Counted from the stretch's first letter, positions 16,205 to 25,921 are shown. The stretch is 64,000 nt of DNA from Clostridium sp. AM34-11AC (GCF_003435375.1 NZ_QWGL01000001.1:496001-560000), one strand, 5' to 3'. The notes: generated by a model not told the origin, from the letters alone. Made by a program: numbers and translations.

Positions 16205-16342
16205 ACGGCGAACTCCCTGCCGTTAGTCCGGTGCCCTCGGGATACGGCAGGATGAACCATCAGTCCTGTACCGGCCTTTCAGTTTCTGATCGTCTTCCGG
16301 TACGGGACTGCACTTCCATAATGTATGATAGGAGTTACACAT

Positions 16343-17713
16343 ATGGCCTTACATCGTGAAAATGGCAAAGAACAGCCCTTTATTCCGGCCGGTCCATTTA
16401 AGATCCGGATCCCGTTTATCCATTATCGCTGGGAAATTTCCGAATGTCTCCAGGCGATCTTAATGTGTGCGACCTGTCTCGGTGCGATCCCGGTTCTCCA
16501 GGAGCTCTTAGGGGTTCCTTACGAAGTCGCATGGAGCATGGTCATCATCAACGGTTTCTTCTACAATCTCCACTCTTTATTAGGAGATCCAGTTGTACCG
16601 GGATGGATCACACCGGCAATTCCCCTTGTAACTGCATTTTTAACGCTCACAGAGCAGGGACCTGAGCGTGTACAGACCATGATCGCCTTGCAGCTTGTTG
16701 TCGGACTGATCTTTCTCTTTATGGGAATCACAGGTCTTGCAAGTAAGATCATCGGTGCGATCCCGAATGCGATCAAATCCGGAATTCTCCTCGGCGCAGG
16801 CTTCTCTGCGATCATGGGTGAATTCAAAGCAGGCGGACGTGCCGGTCTTTATCCGGTAACCGTTCTCGTCGGTTCCATCTTTGCATACTTCCTTCTCTTC
16901 TCTCTTTTATTTAAGAAGATGAAGGCAAAAAATAAACTCTGGTACATGGTCGGCAACTTCGGCATGCTGCCGGCGGTCATCGTAGCCGTGATCGTAGGAC
17001 CTCTATCCGGTGAGCTTCCGGCACCGAATCTGGTTCTTGGTTCAATTATCAAGATTCCGGATTTCGCAATCATCTGGAATACCTTAAGCCCGTTCGCGAT
17101 CGGTTTCCCGAGCATCGGAAAGATCATTTCCACGATTCCGACAGCCATCGCTGTTTATATCATCGCATTCGGCGATTTCGTTTCCAGTGAGCAGCTGATC
17201 CGCAGCGCTGAGGAAGTCCGTACCGATGAGCACATCGACTTCAACGCGAACCGTTCCAACATCATCAGCGCGATCAGAAACATCATTCAGGCGTTTATCT
17301 GCCCGTATCCGAGCCTTTGCGGTCCGCTCTGGGCAGCCGTTACAGCCGCAGTTTCCGAGCGATACAAAGACGGCAGAAAAGCAATGGATTCCATTTTCAG
17401 CGGAGTCGGTACCTTCCGTTGGTCCACCTTTATCTGTGTTGCCCTTGTTCCGGTTGCATCTTTTGTACAGCCGATCCTTCCTGCAGCTTTGTCTCTGACT
17501 CTTATCGTGCAGGGCTTTGTCTGCTGCCAGATCGGACTCAGCATGATCCACACAGATTCCGAGCGCGGACTCGCCGGTGTTATGGCAGCTGTTCTCGCGA
17601 TCAAAGGCGCAAGCTGGGGACTCGCAGTCGGCGTTATCCTCTACGTTCTGATCTACGGACATTTCAAGAGCGTTGAGGTTCCGGAAAAAGCATTAAACAC
17701 ACAGACAGAATAA
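16343..17713 (+). CDS. polytopic membrane permease (7+7 nucleobase/sulfate-carrier-like)
   Basis: This 456-residue hydrophobic protein has about 12-14 membrane segments and a charged loop near residues 280-300 (IRSAEEVRTDEHIDFNANRS). The general look (AIPNAIKSGILLGAGFSAIMGE, ALSLTLIVQGFVCCQIGLSMI) recalls the xanthine/uracil and SulP/BenE 7+7 inverted-repeat folds, but I cannot place it in one family. I chose ATG 16343, preceded by AGGAG; the frame is open from 16325. It is third in the abfD operon and followed by a terminator. Uptake of 4-hydroxybutyrate or a precursor is the contextual inference. Confidence 0.8.
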   Translation: MALHRENGKEQPFIPAGPFKIRIPFIHYRWEISECLQAILMCATCLGAIPVLQELLGVPYEVAWSMVIINGFFYNLHSLLGDPVVPGWITPAIPLVTAFLTLTEQGPERVQTMIALQLVVGLIFLFMGITGLASKIIGAIPNAIKSGILLGAGFSAIMGEFKAGGRAGLYPVTVLVGSIFAYFLLFSLLFKKMKAKNKLWYMVGNFGMLPAVIVAVIVGPLSGELPAPNLVLGSIIKIPDFAIIWNTLSPFAIGFPSIGKIISTIPTAIAVYIIAFGDFVSSEQLIRSAEEVRTDEHIDFNANRSNIISAIRNIIQAFICPYPSLCGPLWAAVTAAVSERYKDGRKAMDSIFSGVGTFRWSTFICVALVPVASFVQPILPAALSLTLIVQGFVCCQIGLSMIHTDSERGLAGVMAAVLAIKGASWGLAVGVILYVLIYGHFKSVEVPEKALNTQTE

Positions 17714-17765
17714 AATCTCCTTTTATAGTTGAAATATTGAAATAACCTCCAATACCCCCTTTTCC

Positions 17766-17796
17766 CCGGCAGACCACCCACAGGTCTGCCGGTTTT
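17766..17796 (+). terminator. intrinsic terminator of abfD operon
   Basis: Perfect 10-bp stem CCGGCAGACC / GGTCTGCCGG with a 7-base loop, followed by TTTTGTGTTGT. Confidence 0.9.
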
Positions 17797-17907
17797 GTGT
17801 TGTCATACCCTCAAACACGCATCAGTCAACACCTGGTTTTCGGAGTGTAAAGACCATGCTAAGAACATGCTCAGTTACTTTTTTAAGAACTGCCATGAGT
17901 TTCTGTA

Positions 17908-17936
17908 TAGATATTTATTTAACAATATGGTACAAT
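17908..17936 (+). promoter_or_regulatory. sigma-A promoter of the sigma-54 activator gene
   Basis: TAGATA, a 17-base spacer, then an extended -10 TGG-TACAAT, about 50 bases before the regulator start. The regulator therefore seems to be made separately from the operon it follows. Confidence 0.5.
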
Positions 17937-17989
17937 GAAGGTTGGAATTTTCCAATCGATACTGATCAAATTAGGTAGGGGAATTACAT

Positions 17990-19393
17990 ATGGGATACAC
18001 AAAAACAAATGAAGCAGTGTTCAGCAATGAATTGCTGGACACGGTAATTGAGCATTCCTTTGACGGGATCTACATCACGGACGGTCAGGCAACTACCCTG
18101 AAAGTAAACCGCTCCTATCTTACGATCTCCGGACTGAAGGTGTCCGAGGTATTAGGCGTCAACATGAGGGAGCTTGTAAAAAATGGAACGATCTCCGCTT
18201 CCGGAACGCTGATGGCGATGGAGCAGAAGCGGCCGATCACGATCCAGCAGGAATTTAAGACCGGAAAACGGGCGCTTATCACAAGCAGTCCAATCTTTAA
18301 CAATAAGAATGAGATCGTTCTGGTGATCACGAACGTGCGCGACATCACTGAGCTCTACCACCTGAAGGAAGAGGCCACACATCTGAAAACCGAGGGAAAT
18401 CTTCTGAGGGAAGAGCTTTTAAGAATCCGAACGAGCCACCGGAATCAATGCAGTATGGTGGTGGAGGACTCCAGAACCGAAAAGGTCCTGTCCATGATCG
18501 ACCGGGTAGCGCCCCTTGATACAACCGTGATCCTGTTCGGTGAAACCGGAGTCGGAAAAGAAGTCTTTGCGAAATATATTTATCAGCACAGCGCCAGAAA
18601 AAATAAACCGTTTATCAAAGTAAACTGTGGCGCGATCCCTGCCAATCTGGTAGAAAGTGAGTTATTTGGATATGAAAAAGGTGCATTCACGGGAGCTGAC
18701 AAAAATGGAAAAATGGGTCTGTTCGAACTGGCGAACACCGGAACGATTTTCCTCGACGAGGTAGGAGAACTGCCCCTCGATATGCAGGTAAAACTTCTGC
18801 GCGTCTTACAGGAGCAGGAATTTGAGCGGATCGGCGGAAGAAAGCCGGTAAAAGTGGATGTCCGGGTCCTTGCCGCTACAAACCGTGATCTCGAGGAGAT
18901 GGTAAAACAGAAGACGTTCCGCCAGGATCTCTATTACCGTCTGATGATCTTCCCGGTCCATATCCCGCCGCTCAGGGAACGTCCGGATGACATTCTTCCA
19001 TTGGCGCAGCTCTTTTTACAGACTTTGAACCGAAAATATGATTTTAAAAAATACCTCTCCCCTCTTTCCGCCAAGATGATGCAGGACTACAGCTGGCCCG
19101 GAAATATCCGTGAGCTCAGAAACATTATTGAGCGGGCTGTCATCATCAGCAACGAGGATGAGATCGGTCCCGATGCTCTCCACTTATTCACAGTAGAAGA
19201 TCGCCCGGAGACAAAGTCCAGAGTCCTCGACCCTGTAAAGGACTTAAAAACCGCTATGGAAGAGCTGGAACTGGAATATATCAACCATGCCTACGAAAAG
19301 TACGGAAACGTCCGTGAGGCCGCAGAGAGCCTCGGAATGACACCGTCAACGTTCGTCCGGAAGAGACAGAAATATACGAAAGATGCGGATTGA
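17990..19393 (+). CDS. sigma-54-dependent activator with PAS sensor (PAS-AAA+-HTH)
   Basis: This 467-residue bacterial enhancer-binding protein has an N-terminal PAS-like domain at about residues 13-125 ([20 protein letters not shown]). The AAA+ domain follows: Walker A GETGVGKE at 184-191, the sigma-54 contact loop GAFTGA at 231-236, Walker [10 protein letters not shown] at 252-260, and an arginine-finger region ([25 protein letters not shown]). The C-terminus is a Fis-type helix-turn-helix ([22 protein letters not shown]). All parts needed to drive RpoN polymerase are intact. It lies directly behind the abfD operon, whose promoter and the opposing one are of the -24/-12 type. It is the obvious candidate regulator of both. 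The PAS ligand is unknown. Confidence 0.95.
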   Translation: MGYTKTNEAVFSNELLDTVIEHSFDGIYITDGQATTLKVNRSYLTISGLKVSEVLGVNMRELVKNGTISASGTLMAMEQKRPITIQQEFKTGKRALITSSPIFNNKNEIVLVITNVRDITELYHLKEEATHLKTEGNLLREELLRIRTSHRNQCSMVVEDSRTEKVLSMIDRVAPLDTTVILFGETGVGKEVFAKYIYQHSARKNKPFIKVNCGAIPANLVESELFGYEKGAFTGADKNGKMGLFELANTGTIFLDEVGELPLDMQVKLLRVLQEQEFERIGGRKPVKVDVRVLAATNRDLEEMVKQKTFRQDLYYRLMIFPVHIPPLRERPDDILPLAQLFLQTLNRKYDFKKYLSPLSAKMMQDYSWPGNIRELRNIIERAVIISNEDEIGPDALHLFTVEDRPETKSRVLDPVKDLKTAMEELELEYINHAYEKYGNVREAAESLGMTPSTFVRKRQKYTKDAD

Positions 19394-19417
19394 TAGATGG
19401 AAAGCCCAATGTTTATC

Positions 19418-19433
19418 TGGCTTTGAGGCTGCA
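19418..19433 (+). promoter_or_regulatory. weak candidate sigma-54 promoter upstream of the AroM gene
   Basis: TGGCTTTGAGGCTGCA keeps the GG-N10-GC spacing and the TGGC and TGCA cores but departs from the consensus in between. It lies about 100 bases before the AroM start. Confidence 0.3.
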
Positions 19434-19529
19434 GATGTGATATATTGATGATATCTGAACAAAGGTAACATGTACATGTGGACTGTCACTGACAGCCCTC
19501 AAACCAATGATTCTGAAAGGGGTATCACT

Positions 19530-20192
19530 ATGAAAAAAATCGGCGCGATTACTGTCGGCCAGTCTCCCAGAGTTGACCTGACTCCTGAGATCCAGCCCAT
19601 CCTCGGAGACTCGGTTGAGATCATTCAGGCAGGAGCTCTGGACGGACTTTCAAAGGAAGAGATCGCAAAGTTTGTTCCGCGTCCCGGTGAAAATGTCCTT
19701 GTGTCGAGACTTACAGACGGAACCTCAGCGACATTCGGAGAATCCTACATTCTTCCCCGCCTGCAGCTTTGCATTGACGATCTCGAACAGCAGGGTGTTT
19801 CCCTGATTCTTTTCCTCTGCACCGGAGAATTTCCGGCTGAATTTCGCTCCAATGTCCCCCTGATCTTCCCTGACCATATCTTAAAGGGACTGATCCCGGC
19901 CATCGGCGTGAAAAATCTGTCTGTCATCATTCCTACAAAGGAACAGGAGGCACAGATGCCCGGAAAATGGAAAGACTGCTGTGACTCTCTCCACGTGACC
20001 TCTGTATCCCCATACGGTGATCCTCTCGCTGTTTTTGCAGCCGCAAAGGAGATCCCCGCCGATACAGATCTGATCCTTTTAGACTGCATCGGATACACCA
20101 TCGAAATGAAGGAGCGCATCCAGGCTCTGACCCAAAAACCAGTCCTTCTTTCCCGTACACTCGTAGCACGGGTGATTCGTGAATTAGTCTAA
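19530..20192 (+). CDS. AroM family protein
   Basis: This 220-residue protein begins MKKIGAITVGQSPRVDLTPE, the typical AroM opening, and has FLCTGEFPAEF and LILLDCIGYTIEMK with conserved cysteines as in aspartate/glutamate-racemase-like folds. The biochemical role of AroM proteins is not established. I chose ATG 19530, preceded by AAAGGGG; the frame is open 60 bases further upstream without a ribosome site. It follows the sigma-54 activator gene by 137 bases and is followed by a hairpin terminator. A metabolic role in the 4-hydroxybutyrate/acyl regulon, such as isomerising an acid, is possible but unproven. Confidence 0.87.
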   Translation: MKKIGAITVGQSPRVDLTPEIQPILGDSVEIIQAGALDGLSKEEIAKFVPRPGENVLVSRLTDGTSATFGESYILPRLQLCIDDLEQQGVSLILFLCTGEFPAEFRSNVPLIFPDHILKGLIPAIGVKNLSVIIPTKEQEAQMPGKWKDCCDSLHVTSVSPYGDPLAVFAAAKEIPADTDLILLDCIGYTIEMKERIQALTQKPVLLSRTLVARVIRELV

Positions 20193-20200
20193 TGTTTTTT

Positions 20201-20238
20201 CCCCTGGCAGTTTTTCCCACTTCATTTTCCAGGGGATT
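20201..20238 (+). terminator. terminator after the AroM gene
   Basis: CCCCTGG / CCAGGGG stem followed by ATTTTC, 9 bases after the stop codon. The 312-bp gap up to the prs gene holds only this and the terminator at 20409. Confidence 0.6.
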
Positions 20239-20408
20239 TTCAGCATCTCCTGTTTCCAATACTGTTCCGGTTATCGGGCCAAAACAGCCGAATATCCTGG
20301 CATCTCAAGGCGCTGCCTGCAATATAGGATCAAAGAGTACCATATCTCATCGCAATGTCACTATGATGAAAGCTGAATCTTTCACAAGAGTCCCAGAAAT
20401 AAAGAAGT

Positions 20409-20447
20409 GCCTGTCCTTCTCCGGAAAATTTCCGGTAAAGGACAGGC
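20409..20447. terminator. terminator between AroM and prs (convergent)
   Basis: GCCTGTCCTT / AAGGACAGGC forms a strong stem, with an inner CCGGAAA / TTTCCGG stem. T-rich tracts lie on both outer sides, so it may stop transcription from prs as well as from the plus strand. Confidence 0.75.
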
Positions 20448-20504
20448 ATTCTTATATGGTCACATAATTTCTAATTCACTGCGGTTCGTTCACTGCCAAT
20501 ATTC

Positions 20505-21683
20505 TTATCTCTCCCCGGCGCGGTACTTCGCCAACAGGCGGTTGATCCTTCCTGTCGGGTTTAAGAGATCGCTCAAGGATGCGTCGTGGTTCAAGTTGTC
20601 GATGATAAGAGCAATGTACTTACTCATGTCAACATTGATATAGTACGGTTTTGAGAGCAGCTCCGGTGTCTGGTAAACAAGGTTCGTCGTCAGGACGCGG
20701 TCGATGATGCCATTCTCGTAGTACTCATCAAATTTCTTTAATCCGCCTGTAAAGAGACCGAATGTCGTGCAGATGAAGACCTTTCTTGCCTTCATTCTCT
20801 TTAACTCTTTTGCGGTGTCGAGCATGCTCTCGCCGGAGGAGATCATATCATCAACGATGATCACGTCCTTGCCCTCCACGCTTGCGCCGAGGAACTCATG
20901 GGCAACGATCGGGTTGCGGCCGTTGATGATCTTTGTGTAATCACGTCTCTTGTAGAACATACCGAGATCCAGTCCGAGAACATTTGCGAAGAAGACTGCG
21001 CGTCCCATACCGCCTTCATCCGGGCTGATGACCATCATGTGGTCACTGTCGATCTCAAGCTCCTTCTCGTTCTTTAACAGGTATTTGATAAACTGGTAGA
21101 TCGGCTGTACCGTCTCAAAGCCCTTTAACGGGATCGCATTCTGGACGCGCGGATCATGCGCATCGAACGTAATGATGTTCTCAACGCCCATGTCGACGAG
21201 CTCGCGGAGCGCCATCGCGCAGTCTAAGGACTCACGACCCGTTCTCTTGTGCTGGCGGCTCTCATAGAGGAACGGCATGATCACATTGATCCTTCTGCCC
21301 TTTCCGCCTACGGCTGCGATCACGCGCTTTAAGTCCTGATAGTGGTCATCCGGAGACATGTGGTTCTTTAAGCCGTTCATCGTGTATGTCATATTATAAT
21401 TGCAGACATCTACCATAATATAGAGGTCATCACCGCGGACAGACTCTGTCAGCTCTCCCTTTGCCTCACCAGAGCCGAAACGCGGAGTCTTTGCGCCGAT
21501 AATATAGGAATCTCTCTGGTATCCAGCAAAAGCGATCGTGGTCTTGTGCTCACTCTCTCTTTCTTTTCTCCACTCGACCAGCCAGGCATCTACCTTCTTA
21601 CCCAGATCCTCACAGCTTTTCAGCGGAATCAGACCTAATGGTCCAACCGGTATTGTCTCAATCTGCTTTTCTTCGTACAGCAT
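20505..21683 (-). CDS. prs: ribose-phosphate pyrophosphokinase (PRPP synthetase)
   Basis: This 392-residue enzyme makes 5-phosphoribosyl-1-diphosphate from ribose-5-phosphate and ATP for nucleotide, His and Trp synthesis. The PRPP-binding loop is DVIIVDDMISSGESM. The ribose-phosphate/Mg region around FDAHDPRVQN and the flexible-loop region KRRDYTKIINGRNPI are present. It is longer than the roughly 315-residue classical enzyme, with an extra N-terminal part and an insertion, as in the long form I associate with Lachnospiraceae. GGGAGG precedes the start. It is probably a single-gene unit with its own terminator at 20409-20447. Confidence 0.93.
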   Translation of the reverse strand: MLYEEKQIETIPVGPLGLIPLKSCEDLGKKVDAWLVEWRKERESEHKTTIAFAGYQRDSYIIGAKTPRFGSGEAKGELTESVRGDDLYIMVDVCNYNMTYTMNGLKNHMSPDDHYQDLKRVIAAVGGKGRRINVIMPFLYESRQHKRTGRESLDCAMALRELVDMGVENIITFDAHDPRVQNAIPLKGFETVQPIYQFIKYLLKNEKELEIDSDHMMVISPDEGGMGRAVFFANVLGLDLGMFYKRRDYTKIINGRNPIVAHEFLGASVEGKDVIIVDDMISSGESMLDTAKELKRMKARKVFICTTFGLFTGGLKKFDEYYENGIIDRVLTTNLVYQTPELLSKPYYINVDMSKYIALIIDNLNHDASLSDLLNPTGRINRLLAKYRAGER

Positions 21684-21894
21684 TCCTGTTCCTCCCTGTT
21701 TTTTCTACTCATTATTTGATATTTTTATCCGCTGCTCTCCGGTCAGCCTGTTCTTCACGGCATTTACCCGGTTCCCCATTTTTGCAGCGTACATACATTT
21801 CATTTATAACACCATCCACCCGCTCCGTCAACCGGATTTCCAGCCGTCTCCGACAGGATTTTCCTTTTTTCTACGGCCATCCGGCACATTTTTA

Positions 21895-22893
21895 TTATCC
21901 TCTGCGCATAAATCCTCTGCGCACGAGACGGATGTCATCCCCGATCAGTGGTATGATCTTATACCGGCTCATGATCCTTGAGGTCACGCGCTCCGTGAAC
22001 ACGTCCTGAAGCTCGCCAAGTGTCAGGTTTGTGGAGATGATCGTTCCCTTATTTCGGTTCAGCCGCTCATTAACACAGTAAAACATCTGGGATGCCGTGA
22101 ATGTATTGATCAATTCAGTTCCAAGGTCGTCGATGATCAGAAGGTCACAATCCAGAATATAGGACGCCCGGTCCTTCGCCTCATCGTCATCGCCTCCACT
22201 GAAACGGCTTCCTGCCAGAATGTCGAACATATCCGTTGCCGTGAGATAGACCACAGAAAAATATCTTCGGATCAGCTCCCGCGCGATGCAGTTGCTCAGA
22301 AATGTCTTTCCACAGCCAGTATTTCCGGTGAACAGGATACTTCCTTTCTCATTTTTGAAGTTTTCCACATATTCCCTACATTCCCTGATCACCCTGGACA
22401 TATAGTCGTAAACGGTCATCCCTGTCTTTTCGTCCACATGATTTCTGTCATAGTATGCCATGGAAAGTGTGTCGAAATTCTCCCGTTCCAGAACTTCGCG
22501 GATATTCGACTGGTCGTACAGGATCTCGATCTCCATGTGCTTGAAGCAGTGGCATTTTTTTCCGTCCGTGTATCCCGTATCCTTACAGTCCGGGCAGACG
22601 TACTGGAGCTCCAGGTAGTTTGATGGGTATCCGTTCTGTTTTAAGTAGACCGCTTTCTGCTCTTTTAAAAATTCCGCGTCTTTTTTCAACTGATCCGCCG
22701 CCGCACGGTCACCGGCAAGAATCTTTCTCGCCGCCTGAGCCATAGTCGCCGCGATCTCGTCGGACAGCGCCTCTACCTGCGGGACTTTCTCGTACACTTC
22801 CGCGATCCGCTTATCCTGCTCGCGCTTGTCCTGAAACTGTCTCTGATTGTAGACACGCATGATCGCGTCGTACTGGGAATTACTGAGTGCCAT
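21895..22893 (-). CDS. dnaI: DnaI/DnaC-type helicase-loader ATPase
   Basis: This 332-residue protein has an N-terminal helical region and a zinc-finger-like motif CPDCKDTGYTDGKKCHCF. A DnaC/IstB-type AAA+ domain follows with Walker A GNTGCGKT, Walker B LLIIDDLGTE and sensor STNLTLGEL. It should load the replicative helicase at origins or restart forks. I chose ATG 22893 (MALSNSQYDAIMRV), with AAGGAGG upstream; the frame is open to 22986. It follows the DnaD-domain gene by 112 bases, the usual primosome pairing in Firmicutes. IstB transposition helpers are related, but no transposase gene is present. Confidence 0.9.
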   Translation of the reverse strand: MALSNSQYDAIMRVYNQRQFQDKREQDKRIAEVYEKVPQVEALSDEIAATMAQAARKILAGDRAAADQLKKDAEFLKEQKAVYLKQNGYPSNYLELQYVCPDCKDTGYTDGKKCHCFKHMEIEILYDQSNIREVLERENFDTLSMAYYDRNHVDEKTGMTVYDYMSRVIRECREYVENFKNEKGSILFTGNTGCGKTFLSNCIARELIRRYFSVVYLTATDMFDILAGSRFSGGDDDEAKDRASYILDCDLLIIDDLGTELINTFTASQMFYCVNERLNRNKGTIISTNLTLGELQDVFTERVTSRIMSRYKIIPLIGDDIRLVRRGFMRRG

Positions 22894-23005
22894 CCGCACT
22901 GCCTCCTTTTTTCCTGCATTTTTTACGAGGTTCCATTCAGAGAACTTATTCCCCGTACACAGTAACTCTTGCGGTCCATGCATCAAGGTGCGGACCGACT
23001 GACCG

Positions 23006-24133
23006 TTATTTTCTGTTCTTTATGTCATCCCAGACATAATCATCGTAATTGTAGGACCGCTGTTCAAAGTTGTTGAACCGGTTTGTCGATGTGTTCCGGG
23101 TCTGTCTCGATGCCGCGCCGGATTTTTTCGCCTGTTTCTCCTGACGAAGTTTATCTAAGGCCTCAACGTCCTGTAAGGTCCGCACGCCGTTTTCCTTCCA
23201 GCCTGTGAGGATCTTGTCGGCATATGGGAAGCTCGCCGCTCCCGTGGCTGTGAGCGTCCTGTTGCATGCCTCCGTGACGATCGCAGCGTCGAAGCCGAAC
23301 TCCTTGAACCAGCGGCGCATAAACTCCTGCTCCGCGGTTCCGGCGTTCCGGCCCATGATGCCGAAGGCTTTCATGACAGCGGAGGTGTCTTTTGAGTATC
23401 TCGTGGAGTGCTCTCTCGCCTCGTCGCGGGTATGGATCCCGGCCTGATACCAGTTCAGTGCCACTTTTTCTATGTAACGGATGCTGGTGTGACCGCCCTC
23501 AGCGCAGTATTCCGCCAGGTATTCCAGAAGCTCGCAGGACATGTGGAGAACGTCATAGAAATAGGCGAATTTCTCGCACTCGATGGCGCTGAACGTCTTT
23601 CCGAGGTACTGTTGGACCGCGTAGAGGAGAGCAGAGAATTCTTCATCTGCCGACAGACGCTTCATGCGGTCGTAGCTGTTGCCGGCGTCCGGGATATCCG
23701 GGGTTCCGGATTGCTGCTTCGCCATGCCGCGGTCGCTGCTCTGCGGCTGTTTTCCGTTGTCCGCCATAGTCTCTTCCGGCATTCTTCCCTCCACATCAGT
23801 ATCCCCGTAATTTCTCCGTGATTCCGGTGCCATGTATCCGGTGTCTGTCATGTTTTCTCTCGTAACCGCAGATTCACTCACCACCGTTTCCTCTTTCTCC
23901 GGTGCAAGCACACCGGCGCGCTCCCAGTATGCCAAGGCACGGCGGACATCTGCCTCTGTGTGGTTCAAAGCGTCCGCGATATCCGGGATCTCCACGCTTT
24001 CCCCGGCGTGGCGCAGAAGATATAAGTACACCTTTACATATTCTCCGCTGGCTGTCCCCATGTATTCGTCAATAAATGTATTGGAAACGGCGGTCACTGC
24101 CGCATTTATGTTGTTTTTGTAGCCTAAACCCAT
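23006..24133 (-). CDS. DnaD-domain replication initiation protein
   Basis: This 375-residue protein has a winged-helix-like N-terminus at about residues 1-95 (FIDEYMGTASGEYVKVYLYLLR, PDIADALNHTEADVRRALAYWERAG). A low-complexity linker at about 100-165 follows. The DnaD/DnaB2-type domain begins near YLGKTFSAIECEKFAYFYDVL and a second copy follows further on (YADKILTGWKENGVRTLQDVE). It acts in origin melting and primosome assembly together with DnaI. I chose ATG 24133 (MGLGYKNNINA), preceded by AAGGGTG. A cluster of DnaA boxes lies 200-400 bases upstream, so DnaA may control it. Confidence 0.88.
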   Translation of the reverse strand: MGLGYKNNINAAVTAVSNTFIDEYMGTASGEYVKVYLYLLRHAGESVEIPDIADALNHTEADVRRALAYWERAGVLAPEKEETVVSESAVTRENMTDTGYMAPESRRNYGDTDVEGRMPEETMADNGKQPQSSDRGMAKQQSGTPDIPDAGNSYDRMKRLSADEEFSALLYAVQQYLGKTFSAIECEKFAYFYDVLHMSCELLEYLAEYCAEGGHTSIRYIEKVALNWYQAGIHTRDEAREHSTRYSKDTSAVMKAFGIMGRNAGTAEQEFMRRWFKEFGFDAAIVTEACNRTLTATGAASFPYADKILTGWKENGVRTLQDVEALDKLRQEKQAKKSGAASRQTRNTSTNRFNNFEQRSYNYDDYVWDDIKNRK

Positions 24134-24337
24134 TCTTTTTTCACCCTTTATGTTCACGTTCCATTTCAAATCTGCCTGATATATCCGCCTTCTGCCCTAT
24201 CGGTCGTTCTCTCCATCGGCCACTTACGTCTCACATTTTCAGTTTTCCGGGCAGCACCGCACTTTCCGGCACACTCGTTATCTCTTCTCATCTTGAAATA
24301 TCATAACATACCCCCACAAAAAATGAAATAGCCGGAA

Positions 24338-24537
24338 TTATCCACTGCGCTGATTGTGGATAATGTGGATAACGTGGATAAATGCGTTACATAATTATCA
24401 ATGAAACTCGAAAAATTCCCGTTTTTCCTTATTTTTCCCTACTTTCCGGCATTTTCAAATTTACAGTTATGTAAATCAAAAAATCCACAGGGTATTCAAC
24501 AGGATTCTGTTGAAAACTCTGTGGATAATGTGGATAA
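24338..24537. promoter_or_regulatory. DnaA-box array between murC and the DnaD gene
   Basis: There are five 9-base boxes of the TTATCCACA type. Three are head-to-tail without gaps at 24355-24381 (TGTGGATAA, TGTGGATAA, CGTGGATAA), and two abut at 24520-24537 (both TGTGGATAA). A near-match in the opposite orientation (TTATCCACT) lies at 24338-24346. The DNA in between is AT-rich. The array fills most of the 405-bp gap, and the last box ends 1 base before the murC stop. Confidence 0.7.
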
Positions 24538-24538
24538 C

Positions 24539-25921
24539 TTACTGTCCAAGGAGCTTTTCGCCCACTTTTACAATATCTCCGGCCCCCATAGTTATCAACA
24601 GGTCGCCGTTGACACAATTTTCAAGAAGAAATGTCTCGATCGCATCGAAACTCGGGAAATAGTGGGTATCCGTACCGAATGCCGCGATCTTTTCCGCCAA
24701 AGTCCCGGAGCTGATTCCCAGATTGTCCGTCTCACGAGCCGCGTAAATGTCAGCGAGGACCACATGGTCCGCTACGGATAACGCCTTCGCAAAGTCCTCC
24801 ATCAGCGCCTTGGTTCTCGTATATGTATGCGGCTGGAAGACGCACCAGATCTCACGGTGTGGGTAATTTTTCGCCGCTGCCAGAGTTGCCGCGATCTCCT
24901 GCGGATGATGCGCGTAGTCATCAATGACGGTCACGCCGCCGATCATGCCTTTTTTCTCGAATCTGCGGTGTGTGCCCGTAAATTTTAAGAGTCCGTTCCT
25001 GACCCCCTCGCCGCGGATTCCCAGCTCATGAGCCGCCGCGATGGCCGCCAGGGAATTATATACATTGTGGATTCCCGGAACGCCCAGTGTAATTGTATCA
25101 ATTGCTTTTCCGTCTTCTAAAAGTGTGTATGTCGCGCAGGCGTTCTCGTTGAATGTCACGTCCGCGGCGCTGTAATGGCTCTTTGCCGGGTCACTTCCGA
25201 CGGTGATCACCTTGATCGGAAGTCCGTCGCAGATCTCCTTATAGTCGCGGATATCGCTGTTGATGATCAGGATGCCGTTTTCCGGAAGAAGCTCCGCAAA
25301 TTTGCGGAAAGAATGGCGGATATCTTCGATGTCTTTGAAGAAATCGAGATGATCTGCTTCTATATTTAATATGATCTCCATGTTCGGGAAGAAGGACAGG
25401 AAGCTGTTTGTGTACTCACAGGCCTCTGTCACGAAGAGCTCCGGACCGCCGACACGGATGTTGCCGCCGATAGAGTCCAGCATTCCGCCGACAGAGATCG
25501 TCGGGTTCTTCTTCTCGTCCATAAGGATCTCCGTCAGCATGGAGGTCGTCGTTGTCTTTCCGTGGGTACCGGATACGGCGATGGATTTCTCATAGTTTTT
25601 CATGAGCTGTCCGAGAAGCTCTGCTCTGGAAAGGATCGGCAGATTCTTCGCCGCTGCCGCCGCGTACTCCGGGTTATCCGGGTGGACTGCCGCTGTATAT
25701 ACAACAGCGTCGATATCGTCAGTAATGTTCTCCGCCCGCTGCCCGTAGACAACCTTTGCGCCGTGGGCGGTGAGCTTATCGGTGAGCTCGGATTCATGGG
25801 CATCGGAGCCGCTTACTGTAAATCCCCTCTCCAGCAGGATCTCAGCCAGTCCGCTCATGCTGATTCCGCCGATTCCGATAAAGTGAATGTGTTCTGGTTT
25901 ATTAAAATCGATATGATACAT
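24539..25921 (-). CDS. murC: UDP-N-acetylmuramate--L-alanine ligase
   Basis: This 460-residue Mur ligase adds L-alanine to UDP-MurNAc in peptidoglycan precursor synthesis. Residues 12-24 contain the UDP-binding glycine motif HFIGIGGISMSG, the ATP loop is SGTHGKTTTTS, and IEADHLDFF and the ADIYAARE segment are typical for MurC. GAAAGGAG precedes ATG 25921. It is apparently a one-gene unit: the DnaA-box array follows it and an AT-rich region with no other gene precedes it. Confidence 0.97.
   Translation of the reverse strand: MYHIDFNKPEHIHFIGIGGISMSGLAEILLERGFTVSGSDAHESELTDKLTAHGAKVVYGQRAENITDDIDAVVYTAAVHPDNPEYAAAAAKNLPILSRAELLGQLMKNYEKSIAVSGTHGKTTTTSMLTEILMDEKKNPTISVGGMLDSIGGNIRVGGPELFVTEACEYTNSFLSFFPNMEIILNIEADHLDFFKDIEDIRHSFRKFAELLPENGILIINSDIRDYKEICDGLPIKVITVGSDPAKSHYSAADVTFNENACATYTLLEDGKAIDTITLGVPGIHNVYNSLAAIAAAHELGIRGEGVRNGLLKFTGTHRRFEKKGMIGGVTVIDDYAHHPQEIAATLAAAKNYPHREIWCVFQPHTYTRTKALMEDFAKALSVADHVVLADIYAARETDNLGISSGTLAEKIAAFGTDTHYFPSFDAIETFLLENCVNGDLLITMGAGDIVKVGEKLLGQ

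Noticed and set aside
21895..22893. IstB helper of an IS21-type insertion sequence
   Set aside because: There is no istA transposase or terminal repeats, and the DnaD-domain neighbour and zinc motif fit DnaI.
24338..24537. Main chromosomal origin oriC
   Set aside because: No dnaA, dnaN or gyr genes lie nearby and I cannot compute skew. A regulatory or secondary DnaA site is the safer reading.
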